A stretch of 11,523 nt of DNA from Clostridiaceae bacterium (lineage in GTDB: Bacteria > Bacillota_A > Clostridia > Acetivibrionales > Acetivibrionaceae). Positions 1 through 5,981 of the stretch are shown in pieces. The position numbers and the translations under genes are program-made. Below the pieces are notes generated by a model. The model saw nothing but the letters and a program-made list of their open reading frames with translations, had not been told where the DNA came from and made no database searches. The stretch's first letter is position 1. Every line of letters starts with the position of its first letter. The stretch is taken from NCBI GenBank assembly GCA_012513545.1, contig JAAZCB010000198.1, positions 1 to 11,523 on the forward strand, given 5' to 3'.

Positions 1-416
1 TCTCAGGGACTTTGAGTTCCGGAAAGGGACAAAATGTTACGTTAAGGGTAACAGATCCGGCAGGTGAGATTAGTTACGTTAATCAGATGACTACAGGTGA
101 AAATGGGAGCTTTGAATTCCAATACATGATGTCCGGTACAAATATCGGTACATACCTGGTGGATGTTAATGCTGCAGGTCTTGTTTCGCCGGCAAGGACA
201 ACATTCAATTACGGATCAGTTTCCATAGGTGACTTGAATGGCGATGGAAAAGTAAATTCTACAGACTATGTGCTATTAAGGAGGTACATACTTGGATTAA
301 TTGGTGAATTTCCTGTAAAAGACGGTTTAAAGGCGGCTGATTTGAATGGGGACGGAAAAGTAAATTCTACAGATTATGCTGCTCTAAAAAGAAAACTGCT
401 TGAAATAATTGATTAA
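1..416 (+). CDS. Cellulosomal protein, C-terminal part: Ig-like module plus type I dockerin (5' truncated)
   Basis: The reading frame is open through the left edge (first full codon at 3) and stops with TAA at 414-416, so the true start and any catalytic domain lie outside the window. About nt 6-180 encodes a beta-rich Ig/Fn3-like module (pattern GKGQNVTLRVTDPAG, then GENGSFEFQY and GTYLVDVNAAG), a type common as a spacer in secreted clostridial enzymes. A short Ser/Thr/Tyr-containing linker follows. The type I dockerin begins at about nt 228, with two calcium loops, each DLNGDGKVNSTDY, followed by helices (LLRRYILGLI and LKRKLLEII). Asp1, Asn3, Asp5 and Asp12 are all present, so both loops should bind calcium. 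Ser-Thr at positions 11-12 points to a CipA-type cohesin. The product is expected to be secreted and scaffoldin-bound. The TTG at 12 is internal, not a start. The activity of the missing part cannot be inferred. Confidence 0.93.
   Translation, partial: SGTLSSGKGQNVTLRVTDPAGEISYVNQMTTGENGSFEFQYMMSGTNIGTYLVDVNAAGLVSPARTTFNYGSVSIGDLNGDGKVNSTDYVLLRRYILGLIGEFPVKDGLKAADLNGDGKVNSTDYAALKRKLLEIID
246..373 (+). repeat. Two dockerin calcium-loop repeats with a 20-nt identical core
   Basis: The two dockerin segments of the truncated gene share an identical 20-nt stretch at 246-265 and 354-373 (starts GGAAAAGTAAATTC). The surrounding bases coding DLNGDG differ at only a few, mostly third, positions. The dockerins of the two GH9 genes and the CotH gene are clearly more divergent between their own two halves. 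This fits recent duplication or gene conversion within this dockerin. Confidence 0.8.
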
Positions 417-469
417 TTCTTAGAAAAGTTCATTTCTGGAATTAATCAAATTATTGAATTTATTTTTTT
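409..469 (+). terminator. Probable hairpin terminator of the upstream dockerin gene
   Basis: An 11-bp perfect stem pairs TTGATTAATTC (409-419) with GAATTAATCAA (439-449). After a small internal loop it continues as AGAAA (422-426) with TTTCT (433-437), closed by a 6-nt loop. The 5' arm contains the TAA stop codon. A T-run lies at 463-469, about 13 nt after the stem. The stem is AT-rich and the T-run is not immediately adjacent, so termination may be only partial, or the structure may mainly stabilise the 3' end. Confidence 0.5.
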
Positions 470-520
470 ACTTAATTGTAGTAACATTAGGGTATAAGTT
501 AGTTTAGTTCAATATTGCAT

Positions 521-556
521 TAATTCTAATTCTAATTCTAGTTCTAAGACTAAGAC
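521..556. repeat. Six-unit hexamer array TAATTC x3, TAGTTC, TAAGAC x2
   Basis: Six consecutive 6-nt units can be read directly: TAATTC at 521, 527 and 533, TAGTTC at 539, and TAAGAC at 545 and 551. The array ends 13 nt before the candidate -35 element of the GH9 operon. Period 6 is close to half a helical turn. It could be a slippage-prone microrepeat or a set of weak binding sites; nothing in the sequence decides between them. Confidence 0.85.
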
Positions 557-569
557 GGAACATTAATTA

Positions 570-598
570 CTGACACAAAAACAATAATTTTTTTAAAT
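570..598 (+). promoter_or_regulatory. Candidate sigma-A promoter of the GH9 operon
   Basis: CTGACA at 570-575 matches the -35 consensus at five of six positions. It is followed after 17 nt by TTAAAT at 593-598, four of six for the -10. Transcription would start near 605 and leave a leader of about 28 nt containing the G-rich ribosome binding site at 621-626. Cellulosomal genes in this group can also use SigI-type sigma factors. I could not identify a convincing SigI site, so another start is possible. Confidence 0.4.
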
Positions 599-620
599 AA
601 AGCTTAAACAAATATTTATT

Positions 621-626
621 GGGGGG
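621..626 (+). promoter_or_regulatory. G-rich ribosome binding site of the first GH9 gene
   Basis: GGGGGG at 621-626 lies 6 nt before the ATG at 633 and supports that start, which also gives a typical signal peptide. An uninterrupted G-run instead of AGGAGG is unusual. Related G-runs precede the second GH9 gene (2761) and the CotH gene (5968-5972), so it seems to be a local style. Confidence 0.75.
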
Positions 627-632
627 TACATA

Positions 633-2750
633 ATGAAAAGAATAGGTATACTAGCCTTGATTGCTGCTCTTCTGGCAGGAATAATTCCACAATCGGTTCT
701 GGCCGAAGAACCTAAATTTAACTATGTAGATGCGTTTGCCAAATCAATTCTGTTTTACGAAGCTAACTGGTGCGGTCCTGACGCAGGAAACAACAGGATA
801 AAATGGCGTGGGCCATGTCATATTGAAGATGGCAAGGATGTGGGACTTGATTTGACGGGAGGCTTCCATGACTGCGGAGACCATGTGAAATTCGGTTTGC
901 CACAATGTGCTTCAGCGTCTACTCTCGCCTGGGCTTACTATGAATTCTCGGATGTTTTCATAGAAAAGGGACAGGACGAATACATGCTTAATATTTTAAA
1001 GCATTTTTGTGACTACTTTATCAAATGTTTCCCGAACAAAACGACATTTTACTATCAGTGCGGTGACGGTGACGTAGACCATCAATACTGGGGGCCTCCT
1101 GAGCTTCAGACATACGACAGGCCTACATATTATGCTGCTACACCGGAAAATCCCGGCTCTGATGTAGCCGGTGATGCGGCAGCTGCATTGGCACTTATGT
1201 ATTTAAACTACAAAGACAGGGATGCGGACTATGCGGAAAAATGTCTGAAATATGCCAAGGATCTTTATGAATTTGGTATGAAATACAGAGGAGACAGTAA
1301 AGCACAAAGCTATTATCTGCCAAGAACTTATCTTGATGAACTTATGTGGGGCTCAATATGGCTTTATGTTGCTACAGATGACCAGACATACCTGGATAAT
1401 GTTGACAAGCTGATGGTTGAGAAGGGAATCACCAATGGGAACTCGTTTAATGACAATTGGACACAGTGCTGGGATTATGTTATGACCGGAGTGTTCACCA
1501 AGCTTGCTACACTTTCTCCCAATCCTTTGTACAAAGAAATTGCTGAGGACCATTTGGATTACTGGCAGAACAGGTTAAAGTCATCTCCGGGGGGAATAAA
1601 ATTTTTAGATAGCTGGGGCGTTTGCAAGTATCCGGCGGCAGAAAGCATGGTTCAGCTTGTTTACTACAAATACACAGGTGACAAGAGTTGTCTTGACTTT
1701 GCAAAGAGCCAGATTGACTATATTCTTGGAGATAACCCGAACAATATGTCTTATGTTGTTGGTTTTGGGGACAAGTACCCTCAAGAACCACACCACAGAG
1801 CTGCAAGTGGAAAACTTGAAGGCCCGCCTGCCGATGAAACAAAGAACTCTCCTTTCAGGCATATCCTTTATGGGGCTTTAGTTGGTGGTGCAGATATAAA
1901 TGACGAATACCATGATGTAGTTGATGAGTACGTATATAGCGAAACAGGATTGGACTATAATGCAGGCTTTGTTGGTGCAATGGCAGGCATGTCCAAATAT
2001 TTTGGAAAAGATCAAATGCCTGAAGACACTCCTGGTATTGAAGGTGAACCGACCAAATACTACTCAGATGCAAAAATATACGAGGAAGGTAATACAGGTA
2101 TTACAGTTGACCTTAATATGTATAATATTGTTACATCACCTCCACAATTTGAGCCTGGTTTATCCTGCAGGTACTTTGTCGATTTGTCGGAATATGCAGG
2201 AGAAAACATTGATATGTCCAAATTTGTTACAAAAGTGTATTATTCGCCCGCAGATGCCGAAATATCTGAACTTAAGCCCTATGACAAAGAGAAAAATATT
2301 TATTATGTAGAGATAAGTTTCCCCAAACCGGTATATGCGAGAACTTATGTGCAGTTTTGTATTTATTATTATGAAAATAAGCTATGGGATTCTTCAAATG
2401 ATTTTTCTCATGACGGTATAGGTGATACTTATAAGACCTTGGAGAATCTTCCTATATATAAGGATGGCGTTCAGGTATCAGGTAAAGAGCCGTCCGGTAC
2501 AGGACCAACAGAACCAACACCGCCACCTGCAAAATATATATTAGGGGATGTAAATGGTGATGGTAAGGTGAACTCAACCGATTATTCAGCTGTCAAGAGA
2601 TTTTTGCTCGAACTTATAGAGGATTTTCCGTATGAGTATGGAAAAAAGGCTGGAGACGTTGATGGTAATGGTTCCATCAATTCAACGGATTATGCTTTTA
2701 TAAAGAGATACTTACTCGGTACTATAGATAAGTTTCCTGCACAGAAATAA
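633..2750 (+). CDS. Cellulosomal glycoside hydrolase family 9 cellulase, GH9-CBM3c-dockerin
   Basis: A 705-aa secreted beta-1,4-glucanase, expected to hydrolyse cellulose with inversion while bound to a scaffoldin. The signal peptide covers residues 1-24 (cleavage after SVLA). The GH9 (alpha/alpha)6 domain is about 27-460. D80 and D83 in HDCGDHVKFG are the expected base/water-holding aspartates, PHHRAASG (386-393) is the conserved His-Arg substrate motif, and E437 in VYSETGLDYNAG is the expected acid. A family 3c CBM follows (about 472-618, with RYFVDLSE and NDFSHDG), the arrangement of processive endoglucanases such as Thermobifida Cel9A and C. thermocellum CelR. A Pro/Thr linker (about 620-634) leads to the dockerin (637-698; loops DVNGDGKVNSTDY and DVDGNGSINSTDY). 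It is the first gene of a two-gene operon. Oddities: Cys81 replaces the usual Ala in DAGDH, and Gly439 replaces Ala in the second GH9 signature. Family and layout are certain; the exact ortholog (CelN, CelQ, CelR or Lec9 type) is not assigned. Confidence 0.97.
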   Translation: MKRIGILALIAALLAGIIPQSVLAEEPKFNYVDAFAKSILFYEANWCGPDAGNNRIKWRGPCHIEDGKDVGLDLTGGFHDCGDHVKFGLPQCASASTLAWAYYEFSDVFIEKGQDEYMLNILKHFCDYFIKCFPNKTTFYYQCGDGDVDHQYWGPPELQTYDRPTYYAATPENPGSDVAGDAAAALALMYLNYKDRDADYAEKCLKYAKDLYEFGMKYRGDSKAQSYYLPRTYLDELMWGSIWLYVATDDQTYLDNVDKLMVEKGITNGNSFNDNWTQCWDYVMTGVFTKLATLSPNPLYKEIAEDHLDYWQNRLKSSPGGIKFLDSWGVCKYPAAESMVQLVYYKYTGDKSCLDFAKSQIDYILGDNPNNMSYVVGFGDKYPQEPHHRAASGKLEGPPADETKNSPFRHILYGALVGGADINDEYHDVVDEYVYSETGLDYNAGFVGAMAGMSKYFGKDQMPEDTPGIEGEPTKYYSDAKIYEEGNTGITVDLNMYNIVTSPPQFEPGLSCRYFVDLSEYAGENIDMSKFVTKVYYSPADAEISELKPYDKEKNIYYVEISFPKPVYARTYVQFCIYYYENKLWDSSNDFSHDGIGDTYKTLENLPIYKDGVQVSGKEPSGTGPTEPTPPPAKYILGDVNGDGKVNSTDYSAVKRFLLELIEDFPYEYGKKAGDVDGNGSINSTDYAFIKRYLLGTIDKFPAQK

Positions 2751-2760
2751 TGACATTGTT

Positions 2761-2771
2761 GGGGGGAGGTG
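2761..2771 (+). promoter_or_regulatory. Ribosome binding site fixing a GTG start for the second GH9 gene
   Basis: GGGGGGAGGTG contains a near-perfect Shine-Dalgarno (GGAGGTG, 2765-2771), 7 nt before the GTG at 2779. It lies in the 28-nt gap after the first GH9 stop, so the second gene can initiate independently on the same mRNA. No ATG in frame competes upstream of the signal peptide. Confidence 0.85.
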
Positions 2772-2778
2772 CTTACAG

Positions 2779-5655
2779 GTGAGTTTATCAGAAAAAGTGA
2801 AAGAGAGTTTAGCCGCTTCAAGAAAAGGACTTTCAATCTTTATGGGACTTGTTCTTGTATCAGTGCAGCTATTTGCACTAAGCTCAGTGTCGGCTGCAGA
2901 AGCGGTATCAAAGGATGATTTTAAGCCTGTTGAAGGCTGGGAGAATTATAATTACTTCAACTTTGCAGAAGCACTGCAAAAGTCAATATATTTTTATGAT
3001 GCTAATAAATGCGGATTGGCAGCCGGTGAAGGACCAATTGAGTGGAGGGGTGCCTGTCATGTAGAAGACGAGAAAATTCCTCTAACCAATACATCATTGT
3101 CTAAATCTTTTATTGAAAAATATAAGAGCATTTTAGATCCCGATGGAGATGGAACTGTCGATGTACACGGAGGTTTCCATGATGCCGGCGATCATGTCAG
3201 ATTCGGTCTTCCTCAGAGCTATACTGCGGGAACCCTCGGTTGGGGTTTCCTGGAGTTCCGGGAGGAGTTTAAAAAAACTGGGCAGGAAGAACATATTCTG
3301 GAAATAATAAAATACTTCACAGATACTTTCCTGCGTTGCTCCTTTCTTGATAAAGACGGAAATATGATTGCATTTTGCTATATGGTTGGTGAGGGAGACT
3401 TGGACCACTCCTACTGGGGACCGCCGGAGCTTTATCCGCCGAATATTCCAAGGCCTGCGGATTTTGCCACAGAGGAAACTCCGGGAAGTGATGTGTGTGC
3501 GAGTACTGCGGCTGCTCTTGGTTCTGCATATATGATTTTTAAAGACTCTGATCCGGAATATGCAAAGAAGTGTCTTGATGTTGCCAAAGCTATGTATGAG
3601 TTTGCAAAGAAATACAGAGGGAAGCATAATGGCGATGGATACTATACATCGGATTACGATGAGGATGAGCTTGCATGGGCGGCAGTATGGCTCTATGAAT
3701 GTACGGGAGATATAAGCTATGTAAGAGAAATTGATTCAATTAACAATGAAGGCTACTATACTGGATATATTAAGAGGATAATTCCTGAGAACTTCAATAC
3801 AAATACCTGGTACAATACGTGGACCCATTGCTGGGATGTAGTTTGGGCAGGAGTGTTCATAAAGCTTAATGCCTTATTGCCCGAGGATGAGAGATGGGAC
3901 TTCTTTTCACGCTGGAACATAGAATATCATTCGGCAGGAGAAGCAAAACATCTGGACCCTAACGACCATAATTACAATACAACCTCACCGGCTGGATACA
4001 TAATGATTAACGGCTGGGGCTCTGCCCGTTATAACACGGCTGCCCAGTTATGTGCTCTCATATATCAGAAATACCATCCGGAAAGGACAGATTTTGGCGA
4101 TTGGGCCAAAGGACAGATGGAATATATTATGGGAAGGAACCCTATGGGGTATTCGTATATAGTTGGCTACGGTTACGAACAGGGACTGCCTTTTGTACAG
4201 CATCCTCACCACAGAGCAGCTCATGGGTCAAAAACCTTAAGCATGCTTGATCCGCTGGAACACAGGCATATTTTATGGGGTGCGCTTGCGGGGGGACCTG
4301 ATAAGCAGGATTACCATCAGGATGTGACAACCGACTTTGTTTACAATGAAGTTGCAGTTGATTATAATGCTGCATTTGTCGGTGCCTGTGCAGGATTGTT
4401 TAAATATTACGGTGAAGGGCAACAGCCAATACCGGATTTTCCTCCAGAAGAGCCGAGAACTGACGATTACTACTGTGAGGCGCGTATTGAGCGTGAAAAT
4501 AATGAGTCTACACAAATTGTATTACGCTTGCATAATGAATCAAGTCAGCCCCCGCATTATGAGACAGGTATGATGGCGAAATATTTCTTTAATATAAGCG
4601 AATTGCTGGAAGCTGGTCAGAGCATAGATGATCTGAAGTTTTCAATTGCATATGACGAGCAGATTTCACTGCAGGATTTACCGGTCGAATATAGAGGGCC
4701 TTTCAAATGGGATGATGCTGGTACATACTATTACGAACTTGATTGGAGTGAAAGGAAAATATATGGAGACAGGGAACTTCAGCTTTCTTTTTCAGCAAAA
4801 CAGGATTCCAATTATATGATTCACTGGAATCCAGACAACGACTGGAGCAGAAAGAATGTTACAGATACTTATGAAGTAAATAAAAATATCCCTGTGTTTT
4901 TAAACGGTGTTAAGGTTTTTGGAGAAGAACCTCCTAAATTGGAGCCTACGCCAGTTCCATCAGAGGTTCCTGAAGCTACATCGGATAGTAATGCTTCAAT
5001 TAAGGTATTGTACAAGTGCGGAACGGAAAATTCAACAAAGAATACGATCAGATCTACAATTGAAATTAAGAATACGGGTACTTCGTCTATAAATCTATCG
5101 GACATAAAGGTTCGTTACTGGTTTACAAATGACGGTAACGATCAGAATACTTTTGCCTGTGAATACTCAGTTTATGGAAATGAAAAGGTAACTAGCAAAA
5201 TACAAAAAATTAATAATCCGGTAGCTGGTGCCGATACATACTGTGAAATCTCTTTTGCAACTGACACCGGCAAGCTTTTACCGGGTGCAAGTACAGGGAC
5301 AATATCCTTCAGGATAGAAGGTTTGTCTGCTTATAACCAGGCAGATGACTATTCATATAACTCAAAAATATCAAGCGACCCTGGAGATAACGATAAAGTT
5401 ACCGCCTATGTCAGGGATGCCCTCAAGTTTGGAGTGGAGCCTGTTGTAACCAGCTTCATAAAAGGCGACTTGAATGGCAGTGGAAGAGTTGATTCAACAG
5501 ATTATGCGATGTTGAGAAGATATTTGCTCGGAATAATTAGCGAGGATTCGGAGGAGTTTCTGAGGGCAGCAGATTTGAATGGGGATAAAAAGGTTAATTC
5601 AACAGACTATACATTAATGAGAAGGTATCTTCTAGGATTAGTAACTTTATCTTAG
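2779..5655 (+). CDS. Cellulosomal glycoside hydrolase family 9 cellulase, GH9-CBM3c-CBM3b-dockerin
   Basis: A 958-aa secreted cellulase. The GTG start is supported by the strong Shine-Dalgarno and by the signal peptide it yields (basic residues to 16, hydrophobic 18-35, cleavage near 39-40, SVSAA). The GH9 domain is about 55-545, with D135 and D138 in HDAGDHVRFG, HPHHRAAHG (475-483), and E524 in VYNEVAVDYNAA as the expected acid. It is longer than the first enzyme's domain, with an insert before the active-site loop holding DPDGDGTVD (120-128), an EF-hand-like calcium loop. CBM3c is about 560-716, followed by a Pro-rich linker (717-735). A second family 3 CBM of the b type spans about 737-888, and the dockerin about 896-955 (loops DLNGSGRVDSTDY and DLNGDKKVNSTDY). 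The layout matches C. thermocellum GH9 enzymes with two CBM3 modules (CelU/CelV/Lec9 type, from memory). It is last in the operon, before a strong terminator. Binding by the CBM3b is uncertain because a key strip Trp seems replaced. Confidence 0.97.
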   Translation: MSLSEKVKESLAASRKGLSIFMGLVLVSVQLFALSSVSAAEAVSKDDFKPVEGWENYNYFNFAEALQKSIYFYDANKCGLAAGEGPIEWRGACHVEDEKIPLTNTSLSKSFIEKYKSILDPDGDGTVDVHGGFHDAGDHVRFGLPQSYTAGTLGWGFLEFREEFKKTGQEEHILEIIKYFTDTFLRCSFLDKDGNMIAFCYMVGEGDLDHSYWGPPELYPPNIPRPADFATEETPGSDVCASTAAALGSAYMIFKDSDPEYAKKCLDVAKAMYEFAKKYRGKHNGDGYYTSDYDEDELAWAAVWLYECTGDISYVREIDSINNEGYYTGYIKRIIPENFNTNTWYNTWTHCWDVVWAGVFIKLNALLPEDERWDFFSRWNIEYHSAGEAKHLDPNDHNYNTTSPAGYIMINGWGSARYNTAAQLCALIYQKYHPERTDFGDWAKGQMEYIMGRNPMGYSYIVGYGYEQGLPFVQHPHHRAAHGSKTLSMLDPLEHRHILWGALAGGPDKQDYHQDVTTDFVYNEVAVDYNAAFVGACAGLFKYYGEGQQPIPDFPPEEPRTDDYYCEARIERENNESTQIVLRLHNESSQPPHYETGMMAKYFFNISELLEAGQSIDDLKFSIAYDEQISLQDLPVEYRGPFKWDDAGTYYYELDWSERKIYGDRELQLSFSAKQDSNYMIHWNPDNDWSRKNVTDTYEVNKNIPVFLNGVKVFGEEPPKLEPTPVPSEVPEATSDSNASIKVLYKCGTENSTKNTIRSTIEIKNTGTSSINLSDIKVRYWFTNDGNDQNTFACEYSVYGNEKVTSKIQKINNPVAGADTYCEISFATDTGKLLPGASTGTISFRIEGLSAYNQADDYSYNSKISSDPGDNDKVTAYVRDALKFGVEPVVTSFIKGDLNGSGRVDSTDYAMLRRYLLGIISEDSEEFLRAADLNGDKKVNSTDYTLMRRYLLGLVTLS

Positions 5656-5694
5656 TAAATACACAATATATTTTCATTGTTTATTTCAGATGAT

Positions 5695-5749
5695 AAGGAG
5701 CTAATAATTTAAGCAGAATCGTTTTCTGCATAAATTATTAGCTCTTTTT
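5695..5749 (+). terminator. Strong intrinsic terminator of the GH9 operon
   Basis: GAGCTAATAATTTA (5698-5711) pairs perfectly over 14 bp with 5731-5744. After one A-A mismatch, GCAGAA (5713-5718) pairs with TTCTGC (5724-5729) around a TCGTT loop. T5745-T5749 follow the stem directly, and AAG (5695-5697) can extend pairing into the T-run. It starts 39 nt after the second GH9 stop, so the following CotH gene needs its own promoter or readthrough. Confidence 0.92.
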
Positions 5750-5909
5750 ATATAGTTTATAGGTTGTTGAGAATTAATTCTTACTTTAAAATATCAATCA
5801 CAAAAACAATGCTTCGTAAAAAATATCCCATGGAGAATAATATGTGAGCTTAATTCAAGGAGCATTAAAATTTGTTTGTATAATCTGGTTTTATTTTGTA
5901 ATATTTTAA

Positions 5910-5938
5910 TTGAAAGATGGTTTGGAATGTTATAGTAT
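5910..5938 (+). promoter_or_regulatory. Candidate promoter of the dockerin-CotH gene
   Basis: TTGAAA at 5910-5915 is a good -35. TATAGT (5931-5936, spacer 15) or TAGTAT (5933-5938, spacer 17) could serve as the -10. A perfect TATAAT also occurs at 5879-5884 but lacks a recognisable -35 at the right distance. The rest of the 5750-5981 gap shows no gene. It holds a 12-bp palindrome AGAATTAATTCT (5770-5781) and the 12-mer CACAAAAACAAT (5799-5810), which also lies upstream of the GH9 operon. The ribosome binding site is the G-run at 5968-5972, 9 nt before the ATG. Confidence 0.4.
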
Positions 5939-5981
5939 TAAATCGGATTAACAAAATTTATTTTAATGGGGGTATTTTTGT

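Noticed and set aside
417..632. SigI-type promoter upstream of the GH9 operon
   Set aside because: SigI control of cellulosomal genes is established in C. thermocellum, but no site with both elements at the right spacing could be identified by eye.
1921..2310. 129-codon plus-strand frame overlapping the first GH9 gene
   Set aside because: It is a +1-type shadow of the GH9/CBM3c coding sequence with no start signal; the main frame is intact throughout.
3133..3627. 164-codon minus-strand reading frame within the second GH9 gene
   Set aside because: It lies wholly antisense to the GH9 catalytic domain, has no ribosome binding site or recognisable domain, and its composition follows from the opposite strand.
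5864..5910. Inverted repeat ATTAAAAT/ATTTTAAT with 31-nt spacing upstream of the CotH gene
   Set aside because: An 8-bp all-AT match in very AT-rich DNA is expected by chance, and the spacing is too wide for a typical operator.
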